DNA from: Mucilaginibacter_A sp964251965
GTDB lineage: Bacteria > Bacteroidota > Bacteroidia > Sphingobacteriales > Sphingobacteriaceae
Length of the DNA: 64,000 nucleotides
NCBI GenBank assembly: GCA_964251965.1
Contig: CAXULQ010000012.1
Location: 21,632-85,631 of the forward strand
Direction of reading: 5' to 3'
How positions within the stretch are numbered: the first letter of the stretch is position 1; every line of letters starts with the position of its first letter. Below, piece by piece: positions 51,762 through 61,027 of the stretch. The notes beneath the pieces were generated by a model. That model searched no databases, was not told where the DNA came from, and saw only the letters and a list, made by a program, of their open reading frames with translations. A program made the position numbers and the translations under genes.

Positions 51762-54086
51762 ATGGCCAAATTTCTACTTTTCATTTTCTTTTTGCTTACA
51801 ACTTATACTTCTTTTGCACAGAAAAAACTGACCATCAGCGGTACAATCAAGGACGAGGCAACTGGCGAACAACTGATTGGTGCAACGATCAGGATCAAAG
51901 AAATCCCACAAAGCGGAACAACTACCAACAGTTATGGCTTTTATTCCATTTCCGCACCGCAAGGCGAATACACGCTGCTGTTTAGTTATATTGGAAATGA
52001 AACTGTTGTCCGTCAGGTTTCGTTGCACAAAAGCCAAAGCTTAAATATTTCCCTTCCTACAAAAAGCAGTTTAAAAGAAGTTGTTGTTAGTGCGAATAAA
52101 CCGAACAATGACCAGGTACTTTCGCCGCAAATGGGTTTGGAAAAGCTGAACATGGCGCAAATTAACAACGTGCCGGTTTTACTGGGCGAAAGGGACATTT
52201 TAAAAACGATAACCTTGTTGCCGGGCGTAAAATCGGCAGGTGAAGGAAACACTGGTTTTTATGTGCGCGGCGGCGCATCAGACCAAAACTTAATCTTGCT
52301 GGACGAAGCAACGGTTTACAACGCATCGCATTTGTTCGGCTTTTTTTCAACCTTCAATTCTGATGCGATAAAAGATGTTAGCATTTTTAAAGGAGGAATG
52401 CCAGCAGAATATGGCGGCCGGTTGTCATCCGTTTTAGACATTAAAATGAATGAAGGGAACAACAAGGATTACACGGTTCAGGGTGGTTTAGGATTGATTT
52501 CTTCGCGCATAAAAGTAGAAGGGCCGCTGGTAAAAGATAAAGGATCTTTTATGGTGAGTGCAAGGCGTACTTATATTGATGTTTTTTTAAGGGCTTCTTC
52601 CGATACAACGCTTAAAGGCAGTTCTTTGTATTTCTACGACATCAATGCTAAAGCCAATTACCATTTTGATGATAAAAACGTGCTTTATCTTTCCGGCTAC
52701 TTCGGTAAAGATGTATTGGGTTTAAAAGACCAGTTTGGTACGGATTGGGGAAATTCTACAGGAACTATACGGTTTAACCATTTGTTTAACAACCGGCTTT
52801 TTTCTAACACGTCGCTTATTTTCAGCAATTACAATTATACCATTCAAAGTTTAAGCAGCAATGACAATTTTAAAGTGCGCTCGCAAATAACAGATGTTAA
52901 TTTAAAAGAAGATTTGCAATATTCCATGGGCAACAGCCACAAGTTAAAGTTTGGGTTGAATATTTTGCACCATAGTATTTCGCCGGGCGATATTACAACT
53001 ACGGCAACGTCCAGCTTTAACAGCAAAAGCACCGAAAAAAGGTATGGATTTGAAAATGCAGCTTATGTAAGCGATGAGTGGAAGGCAAACGATAAACTGA
53101 CTTTACTTTACGGCATTAGGTTAAGTAGTTTTTATTTATTAGGTCCCGGAACTTTTAAAACTTATGATGCTGCGGGCAATGCTTTGATTTCTGATGTTTA
53201 TGCTTCCGGTAAAAACGTAAAAAACTATTTTAACCTGGAGCCGCGCTTTTCTGCAAGTTACGCACTTAATGATGAAAATTCCATCAAAGCTTCTTATAAC
53301 CGCAATACACAAAATATACACTTGCTAAGTAACTCGACCAGCAGTACACCAACGGATTTATATGTGATGAGCAGCAACAATATCAAGCCGGAAATTGCCG
53401 ACCAGGTTTCTACCGGCTACTTTAAGAATTTTAAAGAAAATACGTACGAGTTTTCTGCGGAAGTGTATTATAAATGGCTTCAGAACCAAATTGATTATAA
53501 AGATGGTGCGCAATTAGTTGTTAACCAGGATGTAGAATCGCAATTGGTTTACGGCTCTGGCCGGGCTTATGGTTTAGAATTGTTTTTAAAGAAAAAGTAT
53601 GGGCGGTTTAACGGCTGGATTGGCTACACGCTTTCCAGGACAGAAAGAAGGTTTGATGCGATCAACAACGGAAATTATTTCCCGGCACGGCAAGACCGTA
53701 CGCATGATGTTTCTGTTGTCGGGATTTATCAATTAAACAAACGCTGGACGTTTTCAAGTACTTTTATTTATGGTACGGGCAATGCAGTTACTTATCCGAC
53801 CGGGAAATATAACATTGGCGGCTTAACTACTTTTTCTTATTCTGAACGTAACGGTTATCGCCAACCGTCTACAAACAGGTTAGATATTGGGGCTACGCTG
53901 GAAGGGAAGGAGCATAAAAAGTATCATTCCAGTTTTACGTTTGGGATTTACAATGTTTATGCACACCGAGATCCTTATATCATTACTTTTCGCAATAGCA
54001 AAACGGTGCCAAATACTACAGAAGCTGTTGAAACGAGCATTTTTGCAACCAGGATTCCATCAGTAACCTGGAATTTTAAATTTTAA
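51762..54086 (+). CDS. TonB-dependent receptor with carboxypeptidase-regulatory-like N-terminus
   Basis: Outer membrane receptor of 774 residues. Signal peptide 1 to about 19 (TSFAQ), then a CarboxypepD_reg-like domain (about 22-105: ISGTIKDEATGEQLIGATIRI), plug (about 115-225: FYVRGGASDQNLILLDEATVYN), and a beta barrel to the end (ATRIPSVTWNFKF). No SusD-like partner; instead a DUF4249 lipoprotein follows 10 bp downstream, a pairing seen repeatedly in Bacteroidota. Substrate unknown. Confidence 0.92.
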   Translation: MAKFLLFIFFLLTTYTSFAQKKLTISGTIKDEATGEQLIGATIRIKEIPQSGTTTNSYGFYSISAPQGEYTLLFSYIGNETVVRQVSLHKSQSLNISLPTKSSLKEVVVSANKPNNDQVLSPQMGLEKLNMAQINNVPVLLGERDILKTITLLPGVKSAGEGNTGFYVRGGASDQNLILLDEATVYNASHLFGFFSTFNSDAIKDVSIFKGGMPAEYGGRLSSVLDIKMNEGNNKDYTVQGGLGLISSRIKVEGPLVKDKGSFMVSARRTYIDVFLRASSDTTLKGSSLYFYDINAKANYHFDDKNVLYLSGYFGKDVLGLKDQFGTDWGNSTGTIRFNHLFNNRLFSNTSLIFSNYNYTIQSLSSNDNFKVRSQITDVNLKEDLQYSMGNSHKLKFGLNILHHSISPGDITTTATSSFNSKSTEKRYGFENAAYVSDEWKANDKLTLLYGIRLSSFYLLGPGTFKTYDAAGNALISDVYASGKNVKNYFNLEPRFSASYALNDENSIKASYNRNTQNIHLLSNSTSSTPTDLYVMSSNNIKPEIADQVSTGYFKNFKENTYEFSAEVYYKWLQNQIDYKDGAQLVVNQDVESQLVYGSGRAYGLELFLKKKYGRFNGWIGYTLSRTERRFDAINNGNYFPARQDRTHDVSVVGIYQLNKRWTFSSTFIYGTGNAVTYPTGKYNIGGLTTFSYSERNGYRQPSTNRLDIGATLEGKEHKKYHSSFTFGIYNVYAHRDPYIITFRNSKTVPNTTEAVETSIFATRIPSVTWNFKF

Positions 54087-54096
54087 TGTAAGAGAC

Positions 54097-54891
54097 ATGA
54101 AAAAGAAACTTTTCAAATTTTATATAACAGCATTATTTACCGTGATAATAGCAACATCCTGCACAAAAGTGATTGATTTAAAATTGCGCAACGATACCAA
54201 TAAGTTGGTAATTGAAGGTAATATCACCAATATTTCAAGCCCGCAGTATATAAAGCTCAGTCAAAACGTATCGTTTACCAATGCCAATAATTATCCTGCT
54301 GTATCTGGTGCAAAAGTTACCATAAGCGATCAGGCAGGCAACAGTTATACTTTAACAGAAAAGCCGGCCGGGACTTATGTGCTTAACAATTTGGCTGGTA
54401 TTGCCGGAAACACTTATACCATGACTGTTTTAACCAGCGGAAATACCTATACGGCAAGTTCTGCAATACCGCAAGCTGTGGTTTTGGATTCGATCACGAC
54501 AAAAAATAATGAGTTTGACGGCAAAACCAAGAATATCTTGGTGCACTACCGAGATCCAGCACAAACAAAAAACCAGTACCGTTTTGTGATGTACGTTAAC
54601 GGAACACAAGTCAACACTATTTTTGCTTATAATGATGATTTTACGGATGGTAGGTATGTCAACATTGAATTGCGTGACAATGTTGACATCTACTCGGGAG
54701 ACAAAGTAACCGTAGAAATGCAATGTATAGACAAACCGGTTTATACCTATTGGTACAATTTAATGCAGCAGGAAGTTAACGGCCCCGGCGGCGGTGTTAC
54801 GCCTTCTAACCCCCCGAGTAATATTACCCCTGACGCGTTGGGTTATTTTAGCGCACACATCACACAAAGTATAACAATTGTGGTGAAGTGA
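54097..54891 (+). CDS. DUF4249 lipoprotein
   Basis: Lipoprotein of 264 residues (Cys22 in ATSCTK) with the DUF4249 layout: VIDLKLRNDTNKLVIEGNITN (about 24-44), beta-sandwich repeats, and VSGAKVTISDQAGNSYTL. Translated as a pair with the TonB receptor, 10 bp apart, so it is probably its surface-exposed partner, by analogy with SusCD. Confidence 0.85.
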   Translation: MKKKLFKFYITALFTVIIATSCTKVIDLKLRNDTNKLVIEGNITNISSPQYIKLSQNVSFTNANNYPAVSGAKVTISDQAGNSYTLTEKPAGTYVLNNLAGIAGNTYTMTVLTSGNTYTASSAIPQAVVLDSITTKNNEFDGKTKNILVHYRDPAQTKNQYRFVMYVNGTQVNTIFAYNDDFTDGRYVNIELRDNVDIYSGDKVTVEMQCIDKPVYTYWYNLMQQEVNGPGGGVTPSNPPSNITPDALGYFSAHITQSITIVVK

Positions 54892-54965
54892 GATAACAAA
54901 GCCTTTCTCAGCAGTACTATTTTTACAGGTACAAAATTTTGTTGAATATTAATTCGATTTGGTTT

Positions 54966-54979
54966 ATGCTTCTTTTATC
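54966..54979 (+). repeat. ATRC element, exact
   Basis: ATGCTTCTTTTATC then GGGTAAAAATTAG, after the DUF4249 gene; pairs in inverted orientation with 55059-55072 (79 bases between). Confidence 0.75.
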
Positions 54980-55058
54980 GGGTAAAAATTAGTTTTTGAT
55001 AATTACACATTGAGTTTAAAAATTCCTGAATCTTCTGCATCAACACCAATTTTTGCCC

Positions 55059-55072
55059 GATAAAAGAAGCAT
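55059..55072 (-). repeat. ATRC element, exact
   Basis: GATAAAAGAAGCAT on the plus strand with CAATTTTTGCCC before it. Together with 54966-54979 the match extends through GGG/CCC and TAAAAATTAG/CAATTTTTG, so a long-loop hairpin between convergent transcripts is possible. Confidence 0.75.
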
Positions 55073-55173
55073 GTAATTTCTTAAAAAGTAAAATAGATTG
55101 TTAAATCAGAATTGCGTTTAAACTTGCATTTACCTGGCCGTTTCGTCTGTTTTTCTGTACGCCCAGCCAAAAA

Positions 55174-57414
55174 TTAGCTGGAAAACCCAAAGGCTAAAAA
55201 CCACCGGATGTCCAACTCGGGCAAACCGATGCTTTTTAACACGCCCAAATCTTCAATTCCCCTAACGCCTTTTAGTACGTTATAAACCTGGTTTACTTTT
55301 GCTTCGGTATAATTCAAAGAATCGCCATAAACTTTTACAACGATAGAGCCTTTAACGCCAGAGACGGCTTCTTCCACATTGTCGCTGATGGGCTGCGAAA
55401 AGTTAAGATCAGTGCCCGGTAGTTTGGCCAGCTTTAAATTCATTTGGCTGATGAGTTCTTCCTTCGTGATTTTTGGTTTCCAGTCATCTTCCGGATACAT
55501 AATCACATTAAATTCGTTGTTGTAAAATCCGGCTACATCTATACTATCGTCTGGGCAGCCAGTCTGTGATACCGCGTATTGAACTTGCGGAAAAGACATT
55601 AATATTTTCCGAACTTTTGTTGATGTTTCTACCGATTTATCCAACGAAACACTGTAAGGCAATTGTACACGCAGCCAGATGGAACCTTCATTTAGTTCCG
55701 GCAAAAACTCACTTCCCAAAAAAGTAAATGAAAACAAGCCAACAACCATGGCAATTAAGGATACGATCACCACTAAATTTTTGTACTTAAAAGAAGTAGT
55801 GAAGCCAAAAAGCATAAAACTTGTGAGGTTGTGTACAAATGGGTTGTGCTTTTCGTGTACGTTCTTTTTAAGGAGCATGCTGATCAAAACCGGCACCAAG
55901 GTAAGCGTGGTGATCAATGCGCCAAGCAATGCAAAGCCCAATGTATAAGCAAGCGGAGAGAATAATTTGCCTTCTACTTTTTGAAAAGCGAATACTGGCA
56001 GCAAACCGGTGATGATAATTAATTTGGCAAAGAAAATAGCTTTACCCAGGTTTGCGCCTTCGTTTTTGATCAACCCAAGTTTAATCACTTTGTTAAACCT
56101 TTCCATGCCCATTACCACGGCTTTATGGTCTAAAATAACAAACATGCCTTCTACCATTACCACCGCGCCATCAATGATAATTCCGAAATCTACAGCGCCT
56201 AAGGACAGCAGGTTTGCCGACATGCCCATCAAATGCAGGCAAATAAACGCAAACAGCAAAGCCATCGGGATGATGATCGAAACAATTAAAGTGGTGCGCC
56301 AATTGAACATAAAGATGGACACCAAAAAGGTTACCAGCAAAATACCTTCGATCAAATTATGCAACACCGTATGCGTTGCAAAACCAATCAGGTTGGAACG
56401 GTCGTAATAAGGCACGATCTTCGTATCCGCAGGCAAAATCTCATTATTAATTTTGTTGATTTCGGCTTTTAAAGCAGCCAGAACAATAGTTGGGTTCTGG
56501 CCTTTGCGCATTACAATGATGGCTTCTACCGCATCTTCATCATCAACTACTTTCCGCTTACCGTTTTTGTCGGTCGTTGCATCACTTCTGCTCACCCAGC
56601 CCAGCCTGGGTACATTGGATATCGAAACCGATGCGACATCATTCACAATCACCGGAACGCCGTTGTTATTGCTTACTACTATATTTTTAATCTGGTTGAT
56701 ATCTTGCAATAATCCAAGTCCGCGCACGGCAAAAGCCTGATTATTTTGGATGATCATATCACCGCCAACATTGATATTTGTTTTTTGCACGGCCGCAAAA
56801 ACATCTAAAGGCGTAATACCCAACGTAGCTAATTTCCCGGGATCAACGGTTATTTCGTAAGCTTTTGTTTTTCCGCCAAAACTGGTAATATTACCGATGC
56901 CTTGTATCGCCCTTAAACGCCTGTCGATCACCCAGTCCTGTATCGTTTTTAATTCCCTTACATCGCGTACAGAACTTTTGAGTGTATACCGAAAGATTTC
57001 CCCAGTTGGCCCGATCGGCGGCTGTACAGAAGGGACAATCCCGGCCGGCATAGTTGCATTGTTTAATAAATTATAAACCTGCTGCCGGGCTTCATCGTCT
57101 AAAACGTTATCGTCAAAAATTACTTTGACATAACTTAGGCCGAAGATCGTTGAAGACCGGAGACTGGCTTTTTTCTGTACCGGGTTTAAAGCGATTTCTA
57201 TCGGGATGGTTACCAATTTCTCTACTTCTTCTGCGCTTTGGCCCGGCCATTGGGTAATAATATCCACCTCCGTATTGGTTACATCCGGAAAAGCTTCGAT
57301 TGGCATTTGCAGGAAGGTGTAAATCCCCGTCAAAACCAATGCAACGGCCAGAAGTATAATGAGATATTTGTTTTTTAAAGAAAAACCGATAACACCTCTA
57401 AGGACTTTAATCAT
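55174..57414 (-). pseudogene. CzcA/CusA-type heavy-metal RND pump, C-terminally truncated
   Basis: 746 residues of an RND metal efflux pump that normally has about 1030 or more. TM4 proton-relay segment GAVDFGIIIDGAVVMVEGMF (about 400-420) and the first periplasmic domain are intact. After the conserved GLPELDIR (about 730-737) the sequence changes to WFLAFGFSS and stops, so TM8-TM12 and part of the second porter domain are missing. The downstream 55130-55204 carries a hydrophobic reading in another frame (FSLWVFQLIFGWAYRKTDE), which suggests a deletion joined to an unrelated gene end. Operon with adaptor and TolC genes, so the whole pump is likely inactive or uses another permease. Confidence 0.8.
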
Positions 57415-57439
57415 TTCTATTTATTTGATATTGAAAACC

Positions 57440-58543
57440 TTAGCTATTTAAAGAACCATAAATAAGCAGCGCATTCGAGCCGATTACCCGTTCGCCTGGA
57501 CTTAGTCCACTTTTAATATAAACCGTGCTTCCGTTGATGCTGATGATATCTACCGGCCTGATTTGCACGTCTTTTTCACCTTTTACAGTGATTACATAAT
57601 ACTGGCTGTGGTCAAAAACAAGCGCACTGCTGGCAACCGAAACGGCTTGTTTGTTTTCCCGGTCGTTCAAGCTTACGGTTGCAAACATTTCCGGCTTTAA
57701 AGCATAGCCTGGATTGTTTAGCACGACCCTCATTTTCATTACTTTAGATGTTGGGTCGAGCACGTTCATCAGTTCATCCACTTTTCCTTTAAAAACCTTG
57801 TCCGGGTACGAAATGGTAGTTACATCAACCGGATCGCCGCGGTGTACTTTGGCAATATTTTCTTCATAAACATTAGCTTGTACCCAAACATTTTTCAGGT
57901 CGGATATGGTGAAAAGTCCGGTATTATTATCCGTTCGGATGGCCATGCCGTTGGTTACATTCTTTTGCACAACAAAACCTTCTATTGGCGCTTTGATCAA
58001 ATACTCGCCGTTTCTGTTGTTGCCGTTTACGCTCAATACTTTTTCTGCTGCTGTTTTCGCTGCAACTGCCTGTTCGTAAGCAACTTCTGCGTTGGTGATG
58101 TCCACTTCGGATGCCAAACCGCTTTTATACAAATCTTTTTGCTGAGCCAACTGCCGGGCAGTTAAACGCACCGTGGCATCGGCAGTAGTTACTGTAGAAT
58201 TGAAGTTGGCCACTTCGGCACTTTTTACTACGCCCAAAACTTGGCCTTTATGCACATAATCGCCGGGCATCACATTTACATTTTGAACGTTTCCGCTCAC
58301 CAATGGAAAAACATTGACTACATTATTGGTATTGAAATCTACGATGCCATTAAACATGATGGCATTGGTAATATTGGATGTTTTTGCGGTATCAATTACC
58401 ATCGTCCTCATCAAAGAATCAGGCACAACATTCGCCACTCTTGTATCTGTAAAAGTTTCTTTTGATTTACAAGAGAACAGTACGGACAACAGAAAATAAC
58501 TGGAAATAATATAGATACTGTTTTTATCGGTCTTTTTTTTCAT
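57440..58543 (-). CDS. CzcB-type RND efflux adaptor lipoprotein
   Basis: Periplasmic adaptor of 367 residues, lipobox Cys25 (VLFSC). VSGNVQNVNVMPGDYVHKGQVLGVV (about 80-104) and YLIKAPIEGFVVQKNVTNGMAI (about 175-197) are the two lipoyl halves, with the helical hairpin between; beta-barrel and membrane-proximal domains follow. HlyD/CzcB family of metal efflux systems. 25 bp before the truncated czcA gene. An ATRC CTG-type element lies in codons 6-10 (DKNSI). Confidence 0.88.
   Translation of the reverse strand: MKKKTDKNSIYIISSYFLLSVLFSCKSKETFTDTRVANVVPDSLMRTMVIDTAKTSNITNAIMFNGIVDFNTNNVVNVFPLVSGNVQNVNVMPGDYVHKGQVLGVVKSAEVANFNSTVTTADATVRLTARQLAQQKDLYKSGLASEVDITNAEVAYEQAVAAKTAAEKVLSVNGNNRNGEYLIKAPIEGFVVQKNVTNGMAIRTDNNTGLFTISDLKNVWVQANVYEENIAKVHRGDPVDVTTISYPDKVFKGKVDELMNVLDPTSKVMKMRVVLNNPGYALKPEMFATVSLNDRENKQAVSVASSALVFDHSQYYVITVKGEKDVQIRPVDIISINGSTVYIKSGLSPGERVIGSNALLIYGSLNS
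58515..58528 (+). repeat. ATRC element, CTG sub-type, in czcB start
   Basis: ATACTGTTTTTATC then GGTCTTTTTTTTC; sits in the czcB signal-peptide codons (DKNSI). Confidence 0.55.
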
Positions 58544-58573
58544 GTTGATATTTTTAGGAAAAATCAGGGCAAA

Positions 58574-59875
58574 CTATTGATTAAAAAATGGTGTGCCGGT
58601 AACAAAATTTAACTGCTCCAAAGAAGTGATGCGGTTAAGTTGGATGTTGTTTAATTGCAAAATATTAACCTTGTACGAATCATAAAAATCCAGGAATTCC
58701 AACAATCCAATATTTCTTTTTTCGTAATTGATAAAAACTTCGTTGATTAAATGTGTAAAGTCAGTTTTAAAAGTAGGGTCAAAACTGTTGTAAACATTTT
58801 CGTATCGAAGTGCAACTTTGTAATTGATGGCAATATTACTTTCAACCTGGTTTTGCTGGTTTTGTAATTGCGTTTTACTTTGGTCTATCGCTATTCTGGC
58901 TTGTTTGATATTTCCCTGGTTTCTGTTGAAAAACGGCAATGCAAACCCGATCCCAATCCCCGTATAATCCTTAATATAACTGGCTTGTTTATCGTAATCT
59001 ACACCAATACTAACATCAGGTACTGCGTTAGCTTTTTGTAGGGTTAAGTTTACACTGTTGTAGTCTAAGGTTGCTTTTGCTAGTTTCAAATCACCGCGGT
59101 TTGTATAAGCCGAATCCAACAACTTTTGATAAGGTATGGAAGTTACGATTTGCTTCCCATTCAACTCATAATTGTATTGTGGTACGATGTAAGTATTTGG
59201 GTTTGTCCGAATCAAAAACTTCAATTGGTTTTGAGTTGTATCGATGCCAACTTCCAAGTTTGTATATTCCGATTGTAAAGAATACAATTGAGATTGGATC
59301 CTGATCACTTCTTTTTCGGCAATATTGCCTTTTGCATATTGTTCTTTGTAAGCTTTTAAAAGTTTTGTTAAAGAAGTAATTTCGGCATCATAAACCTTGG
59401 CAGATTGCTGCTGAAAATAAATTGTAAAAAAATCTGTACGCAATGTTAGTTTCAGCGTTCGCAATAAATCAAAAAACTGATATTGTGATTGTTGGATTCC
59501 AATTTTAGCTAATTGGATATTTTTGTTGCGTTTGCCAGCAGTTAAAAAAAGCTGGTTCACACTAAAAGTATATTCGCCTGTGGAAGCACTAACATCAAAA
59601 ATCCTTTTGGTGGTTGGATTATATAAGACGTTGGAAAAATTAAAATCAGGATTTTGAAACAACCGCGCTGTAATTACCTGTGCCTGTGCCGTACTGATGT
59701 TGTATTGCTCTATAATTAATTGCAGGTTATTTTTTAAAAACTGTTCTTCTGCCTGTTTAATAGTAAGTTTTACCGTATCCCGGCCAGGTGGGGGAGCCTG
59801 GGCAAAAGTGAAATTTCCGGCAGCTACAAACCAAAACAGGCATAGAAAAAGAACAGCTAATGGATTTCGGTGCAT
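58574..59875 (-). CDS. CzcC/TolC-family outer membrane efflux protein
   Basis: Outer membrane factor of 433 residues, signal peptide about 1-25 (NFTFAQA). Coiled, Gln-rich helices with two OEP repeats (about 60-240 and 255-425): QQSAKVYDAEITSLTKLLKAYKEQYAKGNIAEKEVIR and FFNRNQGNIKQARIAIDQSK. First gene of the czcC-czcB-czcA operon; 30 bp to czcB. Two exact ATRC elements lie in the leader at 59904 and 59962. Confidence 0.88.
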   Translation of the reverse strand: MHRNPLAVLFLCLFWFVAAGNFTFAQAPPPGRDTVKLTIKQAEEQFLKNNLQLIIEQYNISTAQAQVITARLFQNPDFNFSNVLYNPTTKRIFDVSASTGEYTFSVNQLFLTAGKRNKNIQLAKIGIQQSQYQFFDLLRTLKLTLRTDFFTIYFQQQSAKVYDAEITSLTKLLKAYKEQYAKGNIAEKEVIRIQSQLYSLQSEYTNLEVGIDTTQNQLKFLIRTNPNTYIVPQYNYELNGKQIVTSIPYQKLLDSAYTNRGDLKLAKATLDYNSVNLTLQKANAVPDVSIGVDYDKQASYIKDYTGIGIGFALPFFNRNQGNIKQARIAIDQSKTQLQNQQNQVESNIAINYKVALRYENVYNSFDPTFKTDFTHLINEVFINYEKRNIGLLEFLDFYDSYKVNILQLNNIQLNRITSLEQLNFVTGTPFFNQ

Positions 59876-59903
59876 CGTAAATATTTTACACCAAAATTAT
59901 AGC

Positions 59904-59917
59904 GATAAAAGAAGCAT
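59904..59917 (-). repeat. ATRC element, exact
   Basis: GATAAAAGAAGCAT on the plus strand with AAAATTATAGC before it, 28 bp upstream of the czcC start. Confidence 0.75.
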
Positions 59918-59961
59918 CACATTAAAGCGGGATTAGAATTTAGGCGATATAGATTTAGGCC

Positions 59962-59975
59962 GATAAAAGAAGCAT
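59962..59975 (-). repeat. ATRC element, exact, in tandem with 59904
   Basis: GATAAAAGAAGCAT on the plus strand with AGATTTAGGCC before it; same orientation as the copy 58 bp away, the only close direct tandem of exact copies in the window. Confidence 0.75.
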
Positions 59976-60020
59976 CAGGTAAATTTCGGATTTAGGATTT
60001 CTGGCAAATAGCATTTAGCC

Positions 60021-60254
60021 TTAGCCGATGGAGGTCTTGCTTGCTGGCATTGGCTCAAGCAATTCAGCAACGCCGACTTTCAAATAAGTGGCAATAGCAT
60101 ATAGCTCAGGAATTGAAGGCTGGCTGTAATTAGTACACCATTTAGATACTGTTTGAACGCTGACGTTCAAATGCGCAGCCAACGTTTTGTTTTTAATCTG
60201 TTTGAGTGCCAAAACTGATTTAATACGGTTGTAAATCTGCTTTTCATTTCCCAT
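60021..60254 (-). CDS. XRE-family transcriptional regulator
   Basis: Small HTH protein of 77 residues: IKSVLALKQIKNKTLAAHLNVSVQTVSKWCTNYSQPSIPELYAIATYLKVGVAELL (about 10-66) is an XRE helix-turn-helix. No toxin partner is adjacent. It faces the secreted-protein cluster from 60438 on and is the best candidate to control it. The palindromes in 60329-60402 may be its operators. Confidence 0.82.
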   Translation of the reverse strand: MGNEKQIYNRIKSVLALKQIKNKTLAAHLNVSVQTVSKWCTNYSQPSIPELYAIATYLKVGVAELLEPMPASKTSIG

Positions 60255-60328
60255 TTGAGTAAAAATAGGAAAGGGAAAATAATTGTTATTTTGATAAAGT
60301 ATCCTGTATATTTAATAAAATATTTATA

Positions 60329-60402
60329 AAAGATAAAAATATCTTTCCAGATATAATTATATCTTCGTAATTTAATCCCCATAAATTTTAAAAAATATCT
60401 TT
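60329..60402. promoter_or_regulatory. Candidate operator: AAAGATA/TATCTTT repeats and a palindrome
   Basis: In the divergent intergenic region, AAAGATA (60329-60335) and TATCTTT (60340-60346) form an inverted repeat, the perfect palindrome AGATATAATTATATCT follows (60349-60364), and TATCTTT recurs at 60396-60402. Spacing and symmetry suit an HTH dimer, such as the adjacent XRE protein. AT-rich sequence raises the chance of coincidence. Confidence 0.35.
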
Positions 60403-60437
60403 CAGCTTTAATTATTCACTTCATTAATCTATTTTCT

Positions 60438-60965
60438 ATGAAACAAGTTTTATTTTTAAGCCTGGCCTTGTTGGCTTCTTCACAAATCAGGGCGCAAAAC
60501 AAGGATTGTAAGTTTACAACTGTTAAAGCCGCGAATGGTCAACATTTTTCAGTGGTACAAACACCGTCGCGGCTTGGCAATTTTCTTATTGGCAAAGACG
60601 GGGGCAAAATTACTCTGGTTTATAATACCAAAGCCCTTATTAGCATGTTTGCGACGGACACCAAGAATGTTGCAACACTAAAGATTGACAGCGCGCAATT
60701 TCTATTTACCGACAATACCGTCATTGCTTTAAAAACGGTTGCAAGCTACGGTACATTGCCAAACGTCAACAATGCCTTAAAACCCCAACTGACCGACGTA
60801 AAATACAGTGTCATTCTCGAACCCGGAAGCAAGGCGGAAACTCTGTTCAAACAAACAAAACTAAAAACCTTTGTCATTCACTCTGAAAAAGACGGGCAAT
60901 ACGCAGACATGCTTAATGAAAAACAGCAGGACAAGTTACTCCAAGCTTTCACTTGTCTGCAATAA
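60438..60965 (+). CDS. Uncharacterised secreted protein
   Basis: 175 residues with a clean signal peptide (1-19, SSQIRAQ). The mature part is about 155 residues, mixed beta, with an odd number of Cys (DCKF near the start and FTCLQ at the end could form one disulfide). No family recognised. First of four same-strand genes of exported or membrane proteins; no ATRC elements in this segment. Confidence 0.7.
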   Translation: MKQVLFLSLALLASSQIRAQNKDCKFTTVKAANGQHFSVVQTPSRLGNFLIGKDGGKITLVYNTKALISMFATDTKNVATLKIDSAQFLFTDNTVIALKTVASYGTLPNVNNALKPQLTDVKYSVILEPGSKAETLFKQTKLKTFVIHSEKDGQYADMLNEKQQDKLLQAFTCLQ

Positions 60966-61027
60966 TTAAATAATAAACCCACCGAAAACAAAACTGGAAC
61001 AACCTATTCAAAACAGCACCTACCGTT

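Noticed and set aside
5834..59975. The ATRC element as an ordinary promoter
   Set aside because: It lacks TAnnTTTG/TTG, lies in both orientations relative to the nearest gene, and occurs between convergent genes.
5834..59975. The ATRC element as a MITE or a RAYT/REP element
   Set aside because: The unit is only 14-23 bp, there are no flanking duplications or common long arms, no GTAG-type REP foot, and no transposase gene in the window. Not fully excluded genome-wide.
5834..59975. The ATRC element as a strand-biased chromosome motif (KOPS or Chi type)
   Set aside because: The two orientations are about equally frequent across the window, so there is no visible skew.
60255..60437. Replication origin in the AT-rich palindromic gap
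   Set aside because: No cluster of DnaA boxes or neighbouring dnaA/dnaN-type genes; an operator is simpler.
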